A stretch of 64,000 bases of DNA from Oscillospiraceae bacterium. GTDB lineage: Bacteria > Bacillota > Clostridia > Oscillospirales > Ruminococcaceae. Positions within the stretch are counted from its first letter, which is position 1, and every line of letters starts with the position of its first letter. A model generated the notes under the pieces. The model was not told where the DNA came from. It saw only the letters and a list, made by a program, of their open reading frames with translations, and searched no databases. This document shows, in pieces, positions 54,459-63,493 of this stretch. A program made the translations under genes and the position numbers. The DNA is taken from positions 62,001 to 126,000 of the forward strand of contig JAGAUA010000003.1 in assembly GCA_017847885.1 (NCBI GenBank), written 5' to 3'.

Positions 54459-55127
54459 TCAACAAATCCAATCGAATTTATCTTTCCCTGCGCCAAGTTC
54501 AAAATGATATTTGACAATACCCAAATCTAATTTTGTATAAAAACCAACACCTGCTTTTACCGATACTTTATTGCCGCTGAGATAAAAAACAAATTTTTGT
54601 TGATTCATTGCAGTGGGTGCAAGCAAAGCAGCATCTATGCCGTTTTGAAACCATTGAGGAACCGGTTTGTCTGCTTTCATAACACTTTCAGCAGGCTTTG
54701 ATTTGTGTGGCACTCCCTGCGTTTCACCATAGCCGATAGCAATTACTATGCATAGTTTTTCTCCGTTATTAATTGTAAACGCTGTCTTGATCTTGTTATA
54801 GGTCATTGCCACCCAACAGGTGTTCAACCCCAACCTTTGCGCAAGAAGGACAACTCTTTCGCCGTAATAACCGCACTTTTCTTCAAGGTCATTACCTTTT
54901 TTCCCAATCATTGCAATATAGTTTGTTACGCCGTTAAATTTACCATAGTGTGCCATAAACCCATCAAATGCTTTGGGTTCATTCGTCACAAGTTGAATGT
55001 GCAAGCCGCTTTTCTCATTACATACGTTGATCTCGTCGGTCAGAATTTTTATCAGATCCGCTTCAATAGGTTGATCTTTATACTGCCTAACACTATGTCT
55101 TGCTTTCATAATTTCGATTTGATTCAT
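54459..55127 (-). CDS. Nitroreductase family protein
   Basis: The 222-residue flavin enzyme has the N-terminal ARHSVRQYKDQPIE, the middle LAQRLGLNTCWVAM (FMN site) and the late LAPTAMNQQKFVFYL segment. Family members reduce nitro groups or other electron-poor substrates with NAD(P)H. AGGATATT lies upstream. Neighbour ArsR and MATE genes hint at a stress or detoxification context. Confidence 0.88.
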   Translation of the reverse strand: MNQIEIMKARHSVRQYKDQPIEADLIKILTDEINVCNEKSGLHIQLVTNEPKAFDGFMAHYGKFNGVTNYIAMIGKKGNDLEEKCGYYGERVVLLAQRLGLNTCWVAMTYNKIKTAFTINNGEKLCIVIAIGYGETQGVPHKSKPAESVMKADKPVPQWFQNGIDAALLAPTAMNQQKFVFYLSGNKVSVKAGVGFYTKLDLGIVKYHFELGAGKDKFDWIC

Positions 55128-55181
55128 TTTAATATCCTCCGTTAAACAATATAGTTTATGCTAATCATTGCCACACTTAAT

Positions 55182-55303
55182 AATACTAATTCAGTCAAAA
55201 CCTGCGGTTTTGACTGAATTAGTATTGAATGGCTTTCCTGCGGCTTCGCCGCACCCACCGCAAAGCGGTGGGATCAACCTATAGACTTTGTCTATAGGTT
55301 GAT
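55182..55303. repeat. Tandem hairpin array B (four perfect triloop palindromes)
   Basis: Four consecutive perfect inverted repeats, each with exactly 3 nt in the loop: 21 bp around TGC (55182-55226), 6 bp around TTC (55239-55253), 8 bp around AAA (55254-55272) and 14 bp around TTT (55273-55303). Stem sequences are unrelated to one another. The layout parallels array A at 21851-21998; both end shortly before TAGTATA. No T-run follows. It abuts a truncated MBL-fold gene. Confidence 0.8.
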
Positions 55304-55318
55304 TAGGAAATAGTATAA

Positions 55319-55420
55319 GCTCAGACCTACGCCTAACATACACGATTTATACGCTTTTGTATTTTTTACAAGCGAAATTCCGCTTGTATGGTCAAAATCC
55401 GGATGACAAAATATATGGGA
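55319..55420 (-). pseudogene. MBL-fold hydrolase fragment
   Basis: Minus-strand translation gives SHIFCHPDFDHTSGISLVKN followed by TKAYKSCMLGVGL. His-x-Asp-x-Asp-His is the metal motif region of metallo-beta-lactamase-fold proteins. Only about 34 codons remain; the frame runs into hairpin array B downstream and no start lies upstream before the arsR gene. It probably was the gene regulated by that ArsR protein. Confidence 0.55.
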
Positions 55421-55468
55421 TCGCACGATCAACTCTCACTTTCCCCGTATGAAATATGTGTACAGTTA

Positions 55469-55828
55469 TCATTCTTCACCACTCCTATCGGGTAATTTTT
55501 CCATAATGGTTTTGGCGTGTTCAAGCATATGGAGAAGACTGTTCATAGCTTTTGTATCTGCATCAAAATAATAGTAGTTTTTCGTGCCTTCACGCCGCAT
55601 TTTCAATATTCCCGCATCCTTGAGGATCTGAATATGATGAGATACAGCCGGACGTGAAAGATGTGACTTTTCTGTAATCTCCCCCACTCTTGCACCGCCG
55701 CATCTTTCCATTTGCATCATTTCCAAGATCAAATGCTGTCTGTTTTCATCACCAAGTGCAAGCAAGATCTTTTGACAGCTTTTAAATTCCTCTGCCAGCT
55801 GCTTAATTTCTTTTTTGTGCTGTGACAT
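55469..55828 (-). CDS. ArsR family transcriptional regulator
   Basis: The 119-residue winged-helix protein reads CQKILLALGDENRQHLILEMM, then VGEITEKSHLSRPAVSHHIQILKDAGILKMRREGTKNYYYFD, the standard ArsR HTH and wing. No Cys cluster for metal binding is evident in the alpha-3 position apart from Cys in ERCGG, so it may sense a non-metal signal. AGGCAAAG precedes the ATG. Confidence 0.9.
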   Translation of the reverse strand: MSQHKKEIKQLAEEFKSCQKILLALGDENRQHLILEMMQMERCGGARVGEITEKSHLSRPAVSHHIQILKDAGILKMRREGTKNYYYFDADTKAMNSLLHMLEHAKTIMEKLPDRSGEE

Positions 55829-55950
55829 AACTTTGCCTCCATTTATTTACTTAAACCATTATACCACAAAAAAATCAAATATGTCTAATGGTAAAGAAAA
55901 TCAAGACCAATAAAAATTCAAGACAGTATATTGATTAAAAGAGCATTATA

Positions 55951-55984
55951 AAAAGCCATACTTTCTATAACAGAGAGTATGGCT
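55951..55984 (-). terminator. Terminator after the MATE operon
   Basis: AAAAGCCATACTTTCT pairs with AGAGAGTATGGCT with one mismatch; the minus-strand product ends in a T-run. Confidence 0.75.
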
Positions 55985-55991
55985 AAAAATA

Positions 55992-57365
55992 TCATATCTG
56001 CGATTTGAGTTCATGTCCAGCCGACTTTTGTTTCCTCAGAAGTGTCAGAAAATAAACTCCGCACAGAATAATCTGCACAAGAGAAGAAGCTGGTGTTGCA
56101 AGACCTATGTGAAACAGCGACACTTCGGCACGTTTGCTCATAAGCCACGATACGGGAAGCCTTACGCCGAATGCTCCGATAATTCCCTGCATCATAACGA
56201 ATGTGGTGCTGCCGCAGCCGTTGAAATATCCGATAAAGCAGAACAAAAATGATGTGAGCAGACAGTCCAAGGCATAGGCTTTGAGATAATCCGCAGCCGC
56301 AAGTATTACCTCTCTGTCCTTTGCAAATATTCCTGCCAGCAGATCGCCGTGGAAAAAGGTGAAGTATGCCATTATCACGCTTGCAACCAATGAAGAAGCA
56401 ATGCCGCAAAGCAGAGCCTTTCTTGCACGCTCGGGCTTCTTTGCCCCCATATTCTGCGCCACAAATGCAGACATCGACTGCATAAAAGCCGATGGGACAA
56501 GCATTAAAAATCCGCACAGCTTTTCGGCAACTCCCACTCCTGCCGAAGCGGTCAGTCCCAGAGAATTTACTATTGCAATTATCACAAGAAAGCTGATATT
56601 CACAAGCAGGTCTTGAAGCGCAATAGGAATACCAAGCCGCAGCATTTCCGCGATAAAGACCTTTTTTGGCTTTATATTCTTTACCGACAGAGCAAAGGGC
56701 AGAGTTCGTCTGCGGATTATGAGAAGCGAGATAAGCACGCTGACCGCCTGTGCAAATACCGTTGCAATAGCTGCTCCCGATGCACCCATATGAAAGACTG
56801 CCACCATCAGCATATCTCCTGCAATATTCAGCACACAGGCGATAGCAACGGTTATGAGCGGCATTTTTGAATCGCCTATACCTCTGAAAATACTGCCCAC
56901 CAGATTGTATGCTACAATAAATACTGCTCCTGCCGAGCATATCCTTATGTAGGAAACTGTCTGGTCAAAGGCTTCCTCGGGGGCGTGCATTGCTTTTGCC
57001 AGCAGCGGAGAGGTGCAGACCATTATTACTGCAATTACCACAGCTATAACGCCGAACAGAAAAATTCCACTGCCTATTATCTTTCCTGCCTTTTCACGCT
57101 GACCTGCGCCGATTTCTTTTCCCACAAAAACGGTCAGTCCCATTGCAAGTCCCGTTATTACTACGGTTATAGCCTGCATAAGCTGACTTCCCGTTGATAC
57201 TGCAGATACATATACATCTGCAAGCTCGCCGCCGAACTGTCCCACGATAAGCAGGTCAACTGCGCCGTACATTGTCTGCAAAAAAAGTGCAAAAAGCACA
57301 GGCAGGGCGAACCGTATCAGCGGCGAAAATATCCGCCCCTCCGTAAAGCTTTGGTTTTGTTTCAT
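55992..57365 (-). CDS. MATE family multidrug efflux transporter
   Basis: The 457-residue protein has 12 hydrophobic helices and the MATE N-terminus FSPLIRFALPVLFALFLQTMYGAVDLLIVGQFGG, with a second-half repeat beginning about residue 230. MATE proteins export cationic drugs by Na+ or H+ exchange. It is intact and lies 20 nt after the beheaded MATE gene at 57386, as a probable operon. Confidence 0.92.
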   Translation of the reverse strand: MKQNQSFTEGRIFSPLIRFALPVLFALFLQTMYGAVDLLIVGQFGGELADVYVSAVSTGSQLMQAITVVITGLAMGLTVFVGKEIGAGQREKAGKIIGSGIFLFGVIAVVIAVIMVCTSPLLAKAMHAPEEAFDQTVSYIRICSAGAVFIVAYNLVGSIFRGIGDSKMPLITVAIACVLNIAGDMLMVAVFHMGASGAAIATVFAQAVSVLISLLIIRRRTLPFALSVKNIKPKKVFIAEMLRLGIPIALQDLLVNISFLVIIAIVNSLGLTASAGVGVAEKLCGFLMLVPSAFMQSMSAFVAQNMGAKKPERARKALLCGIASSLVASVIMAYFTFFHGDLLAGIFAKDREVILAAADYLKAYALDCLLTSFLFCFIGYFNGCGSTTFVMMQGIIGAFGVRLPVSWLMSKRAEVSLFHIGLATPASSLVQIILCGVYFLTLLRKQKSAGHELKSQI

Positions 57366-57385
57366 ATAATTATTTTTTCCTCCGT

Positions 57386-58329
57386 TTATTTATAAACAAC
57401 TCCGTTTTTCTCCGAAGTTTTCTTGAGCGCAATTGCTATAATAAGAACAAGCACCTCGTAAATTCCAAAGGTGTGCCATACTATGCCATTTCCGAAAATT
57501 TTCGGGAGAAATGTGATGATAACTGTATTCATAATAAGACTGCGAATTACGTTGAGTGCGATAGCCTGTCCCGAGCGCTTTGTTGAGTAAAAATATGCGG
57601 ATATCATAGTGTTTATGCTGCCTACAATAAATCCCCAGCAGTATTCCCACATATGTACCGCCGTGTAGTCGAGAGTTTCGCCCTCTGCGCCAAACAGCGT
57701 GCAAAGCGGGCGTGGAAAGATAACATAAACCGCAACGCAGAGCGCACTTCCTATTATGCTGATAAGCTGACCTGCACGGTAATAATGCTTCAAATCCTTA
57801 TCTTCCTTTGCGCCGTATGCCTGACCGAACAAGGGCTGCATACCCTCGGACGCTCCGAAAAATACAGCCATTGTAAAGGACGAAAGATAAGAGATAATTG
57901 AAAAAGCATTAATGCCTATATCGCCGAAGGTTGCCATGAGGGTGTAATTCATACAAAGTGTCGTTACGGGCGTGGAAAACTGCGCTATTGCTTCGGGAAG
58001 TCCTATGAAAACTATCTTGCTGTACAGCTTCGCCTGCGGTTTGTATCTGCCGATAACAAGGTTTCCCTTTTTGAATATAAAATGTGTGGAAATGATAAGC
58101 AGACCGACAATTTGGGAAATGCCTGTTGCCACAGCCGCACCCATAACGCCTTTTTGCATTGGAAATACAAAAAGCCAGTCGAGGAAAATATTCACCGTTG
58201 TTGTGATGACATTTGTAATAGCCACAAGTCCCGGAGCGCCGTCATTTCGGCAGAATGACTGCAAATTCAGAGAAAGCGAGTTTGCCACTGAAAAAAGCGC
58301 CCACCAGAACACATAATCCCGAACCAGTT
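57386..58329 (-). pseudogene. MATE transporter lacking its N-terminal part
   Basis: The frame encodes roughly 310 residues of a second MATE protein from about helix 4 to the end (LQSFCRNDGAPGLVAITNVI onward). The first 110 or so residues are missing. At about 58310-58330 the sequence changes directly into the 3' end of the cytidylate-kinase-like gene in another frame, so an internal deletion joined the two genes. An ATG upstream of the join is spurious. Confidence 0.75.
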
Positions 58330-58922
58330 CTTTGCATATTCCGCAAGACCGGGTATGAGCGATTTTATTTCCTTGCCCGAAGTATTTATGCAAAGGTGAT
58401 ATGAGCCCTTATCTCCCCATTTTGTTTCCGAGAGCAGGTCGTGATAATTCATTCGCTCCTTATCTATCTGCTTCATATTACGAAGTATCTCCTTATCGGA
58501 GAGCTTTTCATTTTCATCGGCTCTTTCCTTGCAGCGCGCAAGTTTTGAGGCATTATCTGCATACACAAAAATATTCAGTGTATCCATATCACGCAGTATT
58601 ATATCTGCTCCCCGTCCCACGATAACACAGTCGCTGTTTTCTGCAAGCCGCCGTATGATATTCTGCTGTTCGGCTGCAATTTTCAAAGGCTGCTGCGCTG
58701 TAGGGTGCGGTGCAAGGAAACGATGACCGATGGTTGAGGGAAAAATGTGCGGATATCCTTTTCCGAAACGCAGGCAACATAATTCTTATCATAGCCGCAT
58801 TTTTCGGCAACCATATCAATAATTTCGTGGTCATAGCACGGAACACTGAGAACGTCTGCCAGACGCTTTCCAAGCTCTCCTCCTCCGCTTCCGAATTCAC
58901 GGCTTACGGTAATGATTTTCAT
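58310..58922 (-). pseudogene. Cytidylate kinase-like family gene, frameshifted and fused
   Basis: From ATG 58922 the frame gives KIITVSREFGSGGGELGKRL (P-loop) to about residue 60 (SEKDIRTFFP). The continuation AAEQQNIIRRLAENSDCVIVGRGADIILRD and beyond lies in a different frame. The shift falls at a T5 run (about 58739-58745), so a one-base indel is likely. Near 58320 the C-terminus (LIPGLAEYAKNWF) runs into MATE sequence. A sequencing error at the homopolymer cannot be excluded. Confidence 0.75.
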
Positions 58923-58943
58923 AAAAATACTTCCTTTCAAAAA

Positions 58944-59036
58944 CAAAAAAAGCCCGGTTATCTGTTACAATAACCGGGCTCACCCGACATCTTTACGTCG
59001 ACTTGACCATTGCGATGATCAGTCCTCCGATGACAT
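58944..59036 (-). ncRNA. Structured leader with terminator (candidate attenuator or riboswitch)
   Basis: The minus-strand leader holds GATCAT/ATGGTC within GACT/AGTC (about 59002-59026), then GACGT-AAAG-ATGTC (about 58985-58999), and a terminator AGCCCGGTTA/TAACCGGGCT with T-run (58980 down to 58944). The preceding CGGGTGAGCCCGG could pair alternatively with the terminator arm. No known riboswitch class was recognised. It sits between the operator-bearing promoter and the kinase-like gene. Confidence 0.55.
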
Positions 59037-59054
59037 AGTATGTACTTTTTTATT

Positions 59055-59104
59055 ATCCTAACTCGGATAATTTGTATTATAATCCTAATTCGGATAAATG
59101 TCAA
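59055..59104 (-). promoter_or_regulatory. Consensus promoter with two operators
   Basis: On the minus strand TTGACA (59104-59099), exactly 17 nt, TATAAT (59081-59076). The 17-nt spacer is filled by ATCCGAATTAGGAT, and a near copy (TATCCGAGTTAGGATA, 59070-59055) lies at the transcription start, 27 bp away. Both are interrupted palindromes (TATCC-N6-GGATA). A dimeric repressor, for example MarR or TetR type, would block this strong promoter. Confidence 0.8.
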
Positions 59105-59431
59105 TAGATTTATAAAATTTTTATTGGTAACCTCTAAAAACCCCGTATTTAAAATTAAGGATAATTCGTCTCAAAAAATGCAGATATGCCTATATTTGCA
59201 CGAAAAATCCCCTTTATTAGCGCCAATTTTCCTCAAAAGGACACAGTTATCCACTATCGGTCCGATTTCTGTTTTAAAAATTCATACCTGCAATATATTT
59301 CAGATTTGTCAGACCGATCTGTCTTATTTTCATACTTCAATTATACCATTTTTTCCTCGTTTGAATAGAGGGGGGTAGCGGTTACCTATAAATTTTGCAC
59401 AATAGTTCAGTAAAATCAATCACAAAATTCA
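59105..59431. other. Intergenic stretch, no gene seen
   Basis: AT-rich and without a credible gene on either strand; it separates the divergent kinase-like/MATE and GH88 operons. Confidence 0.5.
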
Positions 59432-59460
59432 TTGATTTATAGCCTGTATTATGATATAAT
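59432..59460 (+). promoter_or_regulatory. Promoter of the GH88 operon
   Basis: TTGATT (59432-59437), 17-nt spacer, TATAAT (59455-59460), 28 nt before the GH88 start with GTGAGG as ribosome site. Confidence 0.7.
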
Positions 59461-59487
59461 TGTATAAATATAAAGTGAGGTGTCGGC

Positions 59488-60666
59488 ATGAACGCTATAA
59501 CAGATGATAAAATCAATAACGGCTTAAAAAATGCGGTAACGCAGATACTTAACATTCTCCCTGAATTTACGGACAAATTTCCTAAAGCATACAGCGAGGG
59601 AAATTTTTACTCCGCTACGGAAAATGTTGACTGGACAACAGGCTTCTGGACGGGTGAGATCTGGCTTGCATATGAATATGTGACATCTCACGAAAGTGAG
59701 TTTGAAGCAGGTGCAGCTGAAAAGCTGAAAAATGCAGGTCTTACGCAGGTTAAATCTTTTCTCCACCGAATCGACAATAAAATTGAGGTTGACCACCACG
59801 ATATGGGATTTCTTTATTCGCCGTCCTGTGTTGCAGGCTACAAGCTGACAGGCAGCGAAGATGGCAAGGAAGCGGCAATAAAAGCTGCCGACCAGCTTCT
59901 TACACGGTATCATCCTGTGGGCGAATTTCTTCAGGCATGGGGTCCGATGGATCAGCCCGAAAATTACAGACTTATCATCGACTGCCTTAACAACCTTCCC
60001 CTGCTTTACTGGGCATCCGATGTGACAGGTGACAGCAAGTACAGGGAGATCGCTGACAAGCATATCAATACAGCTGTCAACAATGTTATCCGTGATGACT
60101 ATTCAACCTGGCACACGTTCTTCTTTGATATGGAAACAGGCGCAGCTCACCACGGAGCAACCTGTCAGGGTTATCGTGACGGTTCGGCATGGGCAAGAGG
60201 TCAGGCGTGGGGCGTATACGGTCTTGCAACAGCTTATCGCTATACCAAGCGTGAGGAATATATTCCGCTTTTTAAAAACGTTACAAAATATTTTCTTGAC
60301 CATCTGCCGAAAGATCTGGTGCCATATTGGGATTTGGAATTTACCGACGGCGATGACCAGCCGAGGGACTCTTCGAGTGCGTCAATTGCTGCCTGCGGTA
60401 TGCTGGAAATGAGCCGCTGGCTTGATAAAGATGAGGCCGAGTACTACATAAATACCGCAAAGGAAATTATTAATTCGGTGTATGAAAACTACGCCGTTTC
60501 CGATTTCGGCAAATCCAACGGACTGGTGCTTCACAGCACGTATTCCAATCATTCACCCTACAACACCTGTAACCACTACGGCGTTGATGAGTGCAATATT
60601 TGGGGCGATTACTTCTATATGGAAGCATTAACAAGACTTTCAAAGGATTGGATACAATACTGGTAA
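59488..60666 (+). CDS. GH88 unsaturated glucuronyl hydrolase
   Basis: The 392-residue alpha6/alpha6-barrel enzyme removes the 4,5-unsaturated uronic acid left by polysaccharide lyases. Family features include DWTTGFWTGEIWLAYE, the VDHHDMGFLYSPS segment with one catalytic Asp, the DCLNNLPLLYWAS segment with the second Asp, and WARGQAWGVYGLA. There is no signal peptide, so it acts in the cytoplasm on imported oligosaccharides. Confidence 0.9.
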   Translation: MNAITDDKINNGLKNAVTQILNILPEFTDKFPKAYSEGNFYSATENVDWTTGFWTGEIWLAYEYVTSHESEFEAGAAEKLKNAGLTQVKSFLHRIDNKIEVDHHDMGFLYSPSCVAGYKLTGSEDGKEAAIKAADQLLTRYHPVGEFLQAWGPMDQPENYRLIIDCLNNLPLLYWASDVTGDSKYREIADKHINTAVNNVIRDDYSTWHTFFFDMETGAAHHGATCQGYRDGSAWARGQAWGVYGLATAYRYTKREEYIPLFKNVTKYFLDHLPKDLVPYWDLEFTDGDDQPRDSSSASIAACGMLEMSRWLDKDEAEYYINTAKEIINSVYENYAVSDFGKSNGLVLHSTYSNHSPYNTCNHYGVDECNIWGDYFYMEALTRLSKDWIQYW

Positions 60667-60677
60667 GGGAGATTATT

Positions 60678-62366
60678 ATGTTAAATTCAAAGCAGGATTT
60701 TATTGATTGTATGCTGAAAATGGCTGATCCGCTGATACCGTATTTCAGCGAAAAGAAAGCAAGGCTCCATCTTGGCGATACAGGCGTTTACTACAACAAA
60801 GCCGCCGTGTCAATGGAGGGGATCTCACGGCTTCTGTGGGGATTTGTTCCGCTGTTTGCAGGGGGACATAGAAACGAAAAATGGCAGGAAATTTTTAAGT
60901 CTGCGCTTACCGAGGGCACGAACCCCGAGAGTGAGGAATTCTGGGGCACATTCAGCGATAAAGACCAGAAGTTCGTCGAAATGGCGGCGATCTCATACGG
61001 AATACTTTTTGCCCGTGAGAGCGTGTGGGACGTCCTTGACGAAAAGGCACAGGACAATCTTGCTGATTATCTGTACGCTATCAATGAGTACACACTTCCC
61101 GAATGTAACTGGGTGCTGTTTGCGGTGCTGGTAAACCTTGCGCTAAAAAGCGTTGGAAGAAAATACAGCGCGGAAAAGCTGGAAAAATATCTTGACCTGA
61201 CCGAAAGCTTTTACAGCGGCGACGGTTGGTATCGTGACGGTGACTCAAATCAGAAGGATTATTATATCTCTTTTGCAATTCACTTCTACTGCCTGATTTA
61301 CGCAAAGCTTATGGAAAATGAGGACGCAAGGCGCTCGGAGCTGTTCAAGGAAAGGGCAATGATCTTTGCAAAGCAGTTCATCTACTGGTTTGACAGTACC
61401 GGCGAAGCACTCCCCTTCGGGCGCTCGCTTACATACAGATTTTCACAGGTTTCATTTTTCAGCGCTTGTGTTATAGCAGGAATTGAGCCTTTTACTCTCG
61501 GACAAATGAAAGGGCTTATTGCAAGACATATTGAAAACTGGCTTACAAGGGATATTTTCGACAGAAACGGTATTCTTACTATCGGTTACGGTTATCCAAA
61601 TCTTATTATGGCGGAGGCATACAACGCCCCCGGCTCGCCTTACTGGGCTTTCAAGACCTTTGCTTTTTTAATGCTTCCCGATGAGCATCCCTTCTGGAGT
61701 GCAGAAGCAGAGCCGTTCCCCGAACTTGCTCCGTTAAGCTCTCAGCCCTTCGGCGACAAGCTTATGTATCATTACGGAAACCATGCGGCGGCTTACCCCG
61801 TTGGAATTTTCAGCCCGCAAGGACACGGTCAGTCTGTTGCAAAATACGGCAAATTTGTCTACGACACCTGTTTTGGCTTCAATGTTGCAAAATCAAGCTA
61901 CAACGTGTTTGAAAACTCTCCCGACAGTATGCTTGCTTTTGAGGTAGACGGCGATTGCCATGTCAGAAGAATAAGCCTTGAAACAAATATAAGCGAAAAG
62001 GAAACCTGGTCAAAGTGGAATCCGTACCCCGGAATTATTGTCGAAACAACAATTGTTCCCGACGAAAACGGACACACACGCTATCATAAAGTTACTTCTG
62101 AGGTTGAATGTTACGCTTATGACACAGGATTTGCAGTTGCCTGCCGTGACGAGGATATGGCTGAACAGAAAACAGACGGAGGCACGGCGACCGTTGAGAA
62201 TGTTTTTTCTGTATGCACCGTTAGCGGCAGCGGAGAAGCAGTTGTGCTGGACAACAGCCCGAACACCAACGTGCTTTACAGAAAAACAAAAATGCCTGCG
62301 GTGAAATATTTCATCCCAAGGGGCAAAACAAACATTGTCACAAGAGTTGACGCTCGAAAAAAGTGA
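60678..62366 (+). CDS. DUF2264 family protein (predicted glycan-active, alpha/alpha toroid)
   Basis: The 562-residue cytoplasmic protein matches DUF2264 over its length: VSMEGISRLLWGFVPL, ECNWVLFAVLVNLALK, SGDGWYRDGDSNQKDYYISFAIH and GEALPFGRSLTYRFSQ. The fold resembles heparinase II/III-type and uronate-processing enzymes. No catalytic assay-based function can be inferred from sequence, but linkage to GH88 points to uronic-acid oligosaccharides. ATG 60678 follows AAGGGAG, 11 nt after GH88. Confidence 0.85.
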   Translation: MLNSKQDFIDCMLKMADPLIPYFSEKKARLHLGDTGVYYNKAAVSMEGISRLLWGFVPLFAGGHRNEKWQEIFKSALTEGTNPESEEFWGTFSDKDQKFVEMAAISYGILFARESVWDVLDEKAQDNLADYLYAINEYTLPECNWVLFAVLVNLALKSVGRKYSAEKLEKYLDLTESFYSGDGWYRDGDSNQKDYYISFAIHFYCLIYAKLMENEDARRSELFKERAMIFAKQFIYWFDSTGEALPFGRSLTYRFSQVSFFSACVIAGIEPFTLGQMKGLIARHIENWLTRDIFDRNGILTIGYGYPNLIMAEAYNAPGSPYWAFKTFAFLMLPDEHPFWSAEAEPFPELAPLSSQPFGDKLMYHYGNHAAAYPVGIFSPQGHGQSVAKYGKFVYDTCFGFNVAKSSYNVFENSPDSMLAFEVDGDCHVRRISLETNISEKETWSKWNPYPGIIVETTIVPDENGHTRYHKVTSEVECYAYDTGFAVACRDEDMAEQKTDGGTATVENVFSVCTVSGSGEAVVLDNSPNTNVLYRKTKMPAVKYFIPRGKTNIVTRVDARKK

Positions 62367-62375
62367 GGTTGGATC

Positions 62376-63203
62376 ATGGCAGTATTATCCTTGAAGGTAA
62401 TTGATAAAAACGATAAAACAAGATATGTTTCAAGCGGCGAAGATCAGGTCGTTCTCGTGAATACATCGCAATATGCCGAAGGGGACAGAATTTGTCTTGA
62501 AACCGATACAAAGAATATATTTGTGTGGATACAATTTGACGACGCTCTGGGTGCTTCGCTTGTTTATATTACGGACAATATTTCTTACGATATCCCATTC
62601 GGTGAAAAGAGAATAAGCTATTCTCCCAAAGCATTTCACGGCGACAGCCACTACCTTTATGCAAGAGCTGCCCGTGATGACGAGATTTACGCTTACAGAA
62701 ATCAGGCGCTTAACGTTTATGATTTTCACGGCGAAACAAACTGCTTTCCTCACGCTTACGCAAATGTTGAAACAAGGAACGAAGCTGTTTTTGCGGCACG
62801 GAACGCGATCGATGGCGTAATAGCCAATCTTGCCCACGGTGCGTGGCCTTACGAGTCCTGGGGCATTAACCGTCGTGATGACGCTTGCATAACAGTTGAA
62901 TTCGGCAACGAGATCGTTGCTGACAAGGTCGTTCTTTATCTCCGTGCTGATTTTCCGCACGACAACTGGTGGAAGCAGGTAAAGCTTGTGCTTTCAGATG
63001 GCGAGGAGCTTGTATGTGAGTTGAAAAAGACTGCTCTGGGACAGGAAATTCCGCTTAATGGCAAGATTATTACAAGCTTGATGCTGAAAGAACTGATCAA
63101 GTCCGATGACCCGTCGCCGTTCCCGGCGCTGACGCAGATCGAGGTATATGGTACTGTAAATATTCCTTATGGCATATCACCCAAAGCAACTATATCTCAA
63201 TGA
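62376..63203 (+). CDS. Discoidin-like (F5/8 type C) carbohydrate-binding protein, unassigned
   Basis: The 275-residue protein has an N-terminal beta domain (about 1-110) and a C-terminal domain with RNAIDGVIANLAHGAWPYESWGINRRDD followed by ITVEFGNEIVADKVVLYLRADFPHDNWW, typical of galactose-binding-like/discoidin folds that bind sugars. No signal peptide is present, so it is intracellular. It completes a three-gene operon with GH88 and DUF2264, 9 nt after the latter. It may be an accessory or undetected enzyme; no catalytic motif is evident. Confidence 0.7.
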   Translation: MAVLSLKVIDKNDKTRYVSSGEDQVVLVNTSQYAEGDRICLETDTKNIFVWIQFDDALGASLVYITDNISYDIPFGEKRISYSPKAFHGDSHYLYARAARDDEIYAYRNQALNVYDFHGETNCFPHAYANVETRNEAVFAARNAIDGVIANLAHGAWPYESWGINRRDDACITVEFGNEIVADKVVLYLRADFPHDNWWKQVKLVLSDGEELVCELKKTALGQEIPLNGKIITSLMLKELIKSDDPSPFPALTQIEVYGTVNIPYGISPKATISQ

Positions 63204-63244
63204 ATAAAGCGTTGCCTCTCGACACAGAAAGGTAACGCTTTATT
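63203..63244 (+). terminator. Terminator of the GH88 operon
   Basis: AATAAAGCGTTGCCT pairs with AGGTAACGCTTTATT (one mismatch) around a 12-nt loop, followed by TA-rich sequence. Confidence 0.8.
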
Positions 63245-63493
63245 TAATGGAATAATACGGTAGAATGATGCGCTTGTGTTTTTTATCAATAACCCTATAC
63301 CTAAAGATATAAAATGGAAAAACGTTTTTGGTGTGATTTTTCATTTTCCGACTCTGCCGATTTTTCATTTTCGGCAAAACCAAGGATTGCTCTGAAAATA
63401 AGATTTGTAAAAGACTTATATTTTAATCTTGACTCTACAACAGTTGCAGAGTTTATAATTATACTGTATAATAATATAAAAGGAGTCTGAGAT

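Noticed and set aside
59040..59378. A 112-codon plus-strand frame before the GH88 gene
   Set aside because: It runs across the minus-strand promoter/operators, lacks a ribosome site and has a random-looking composition.
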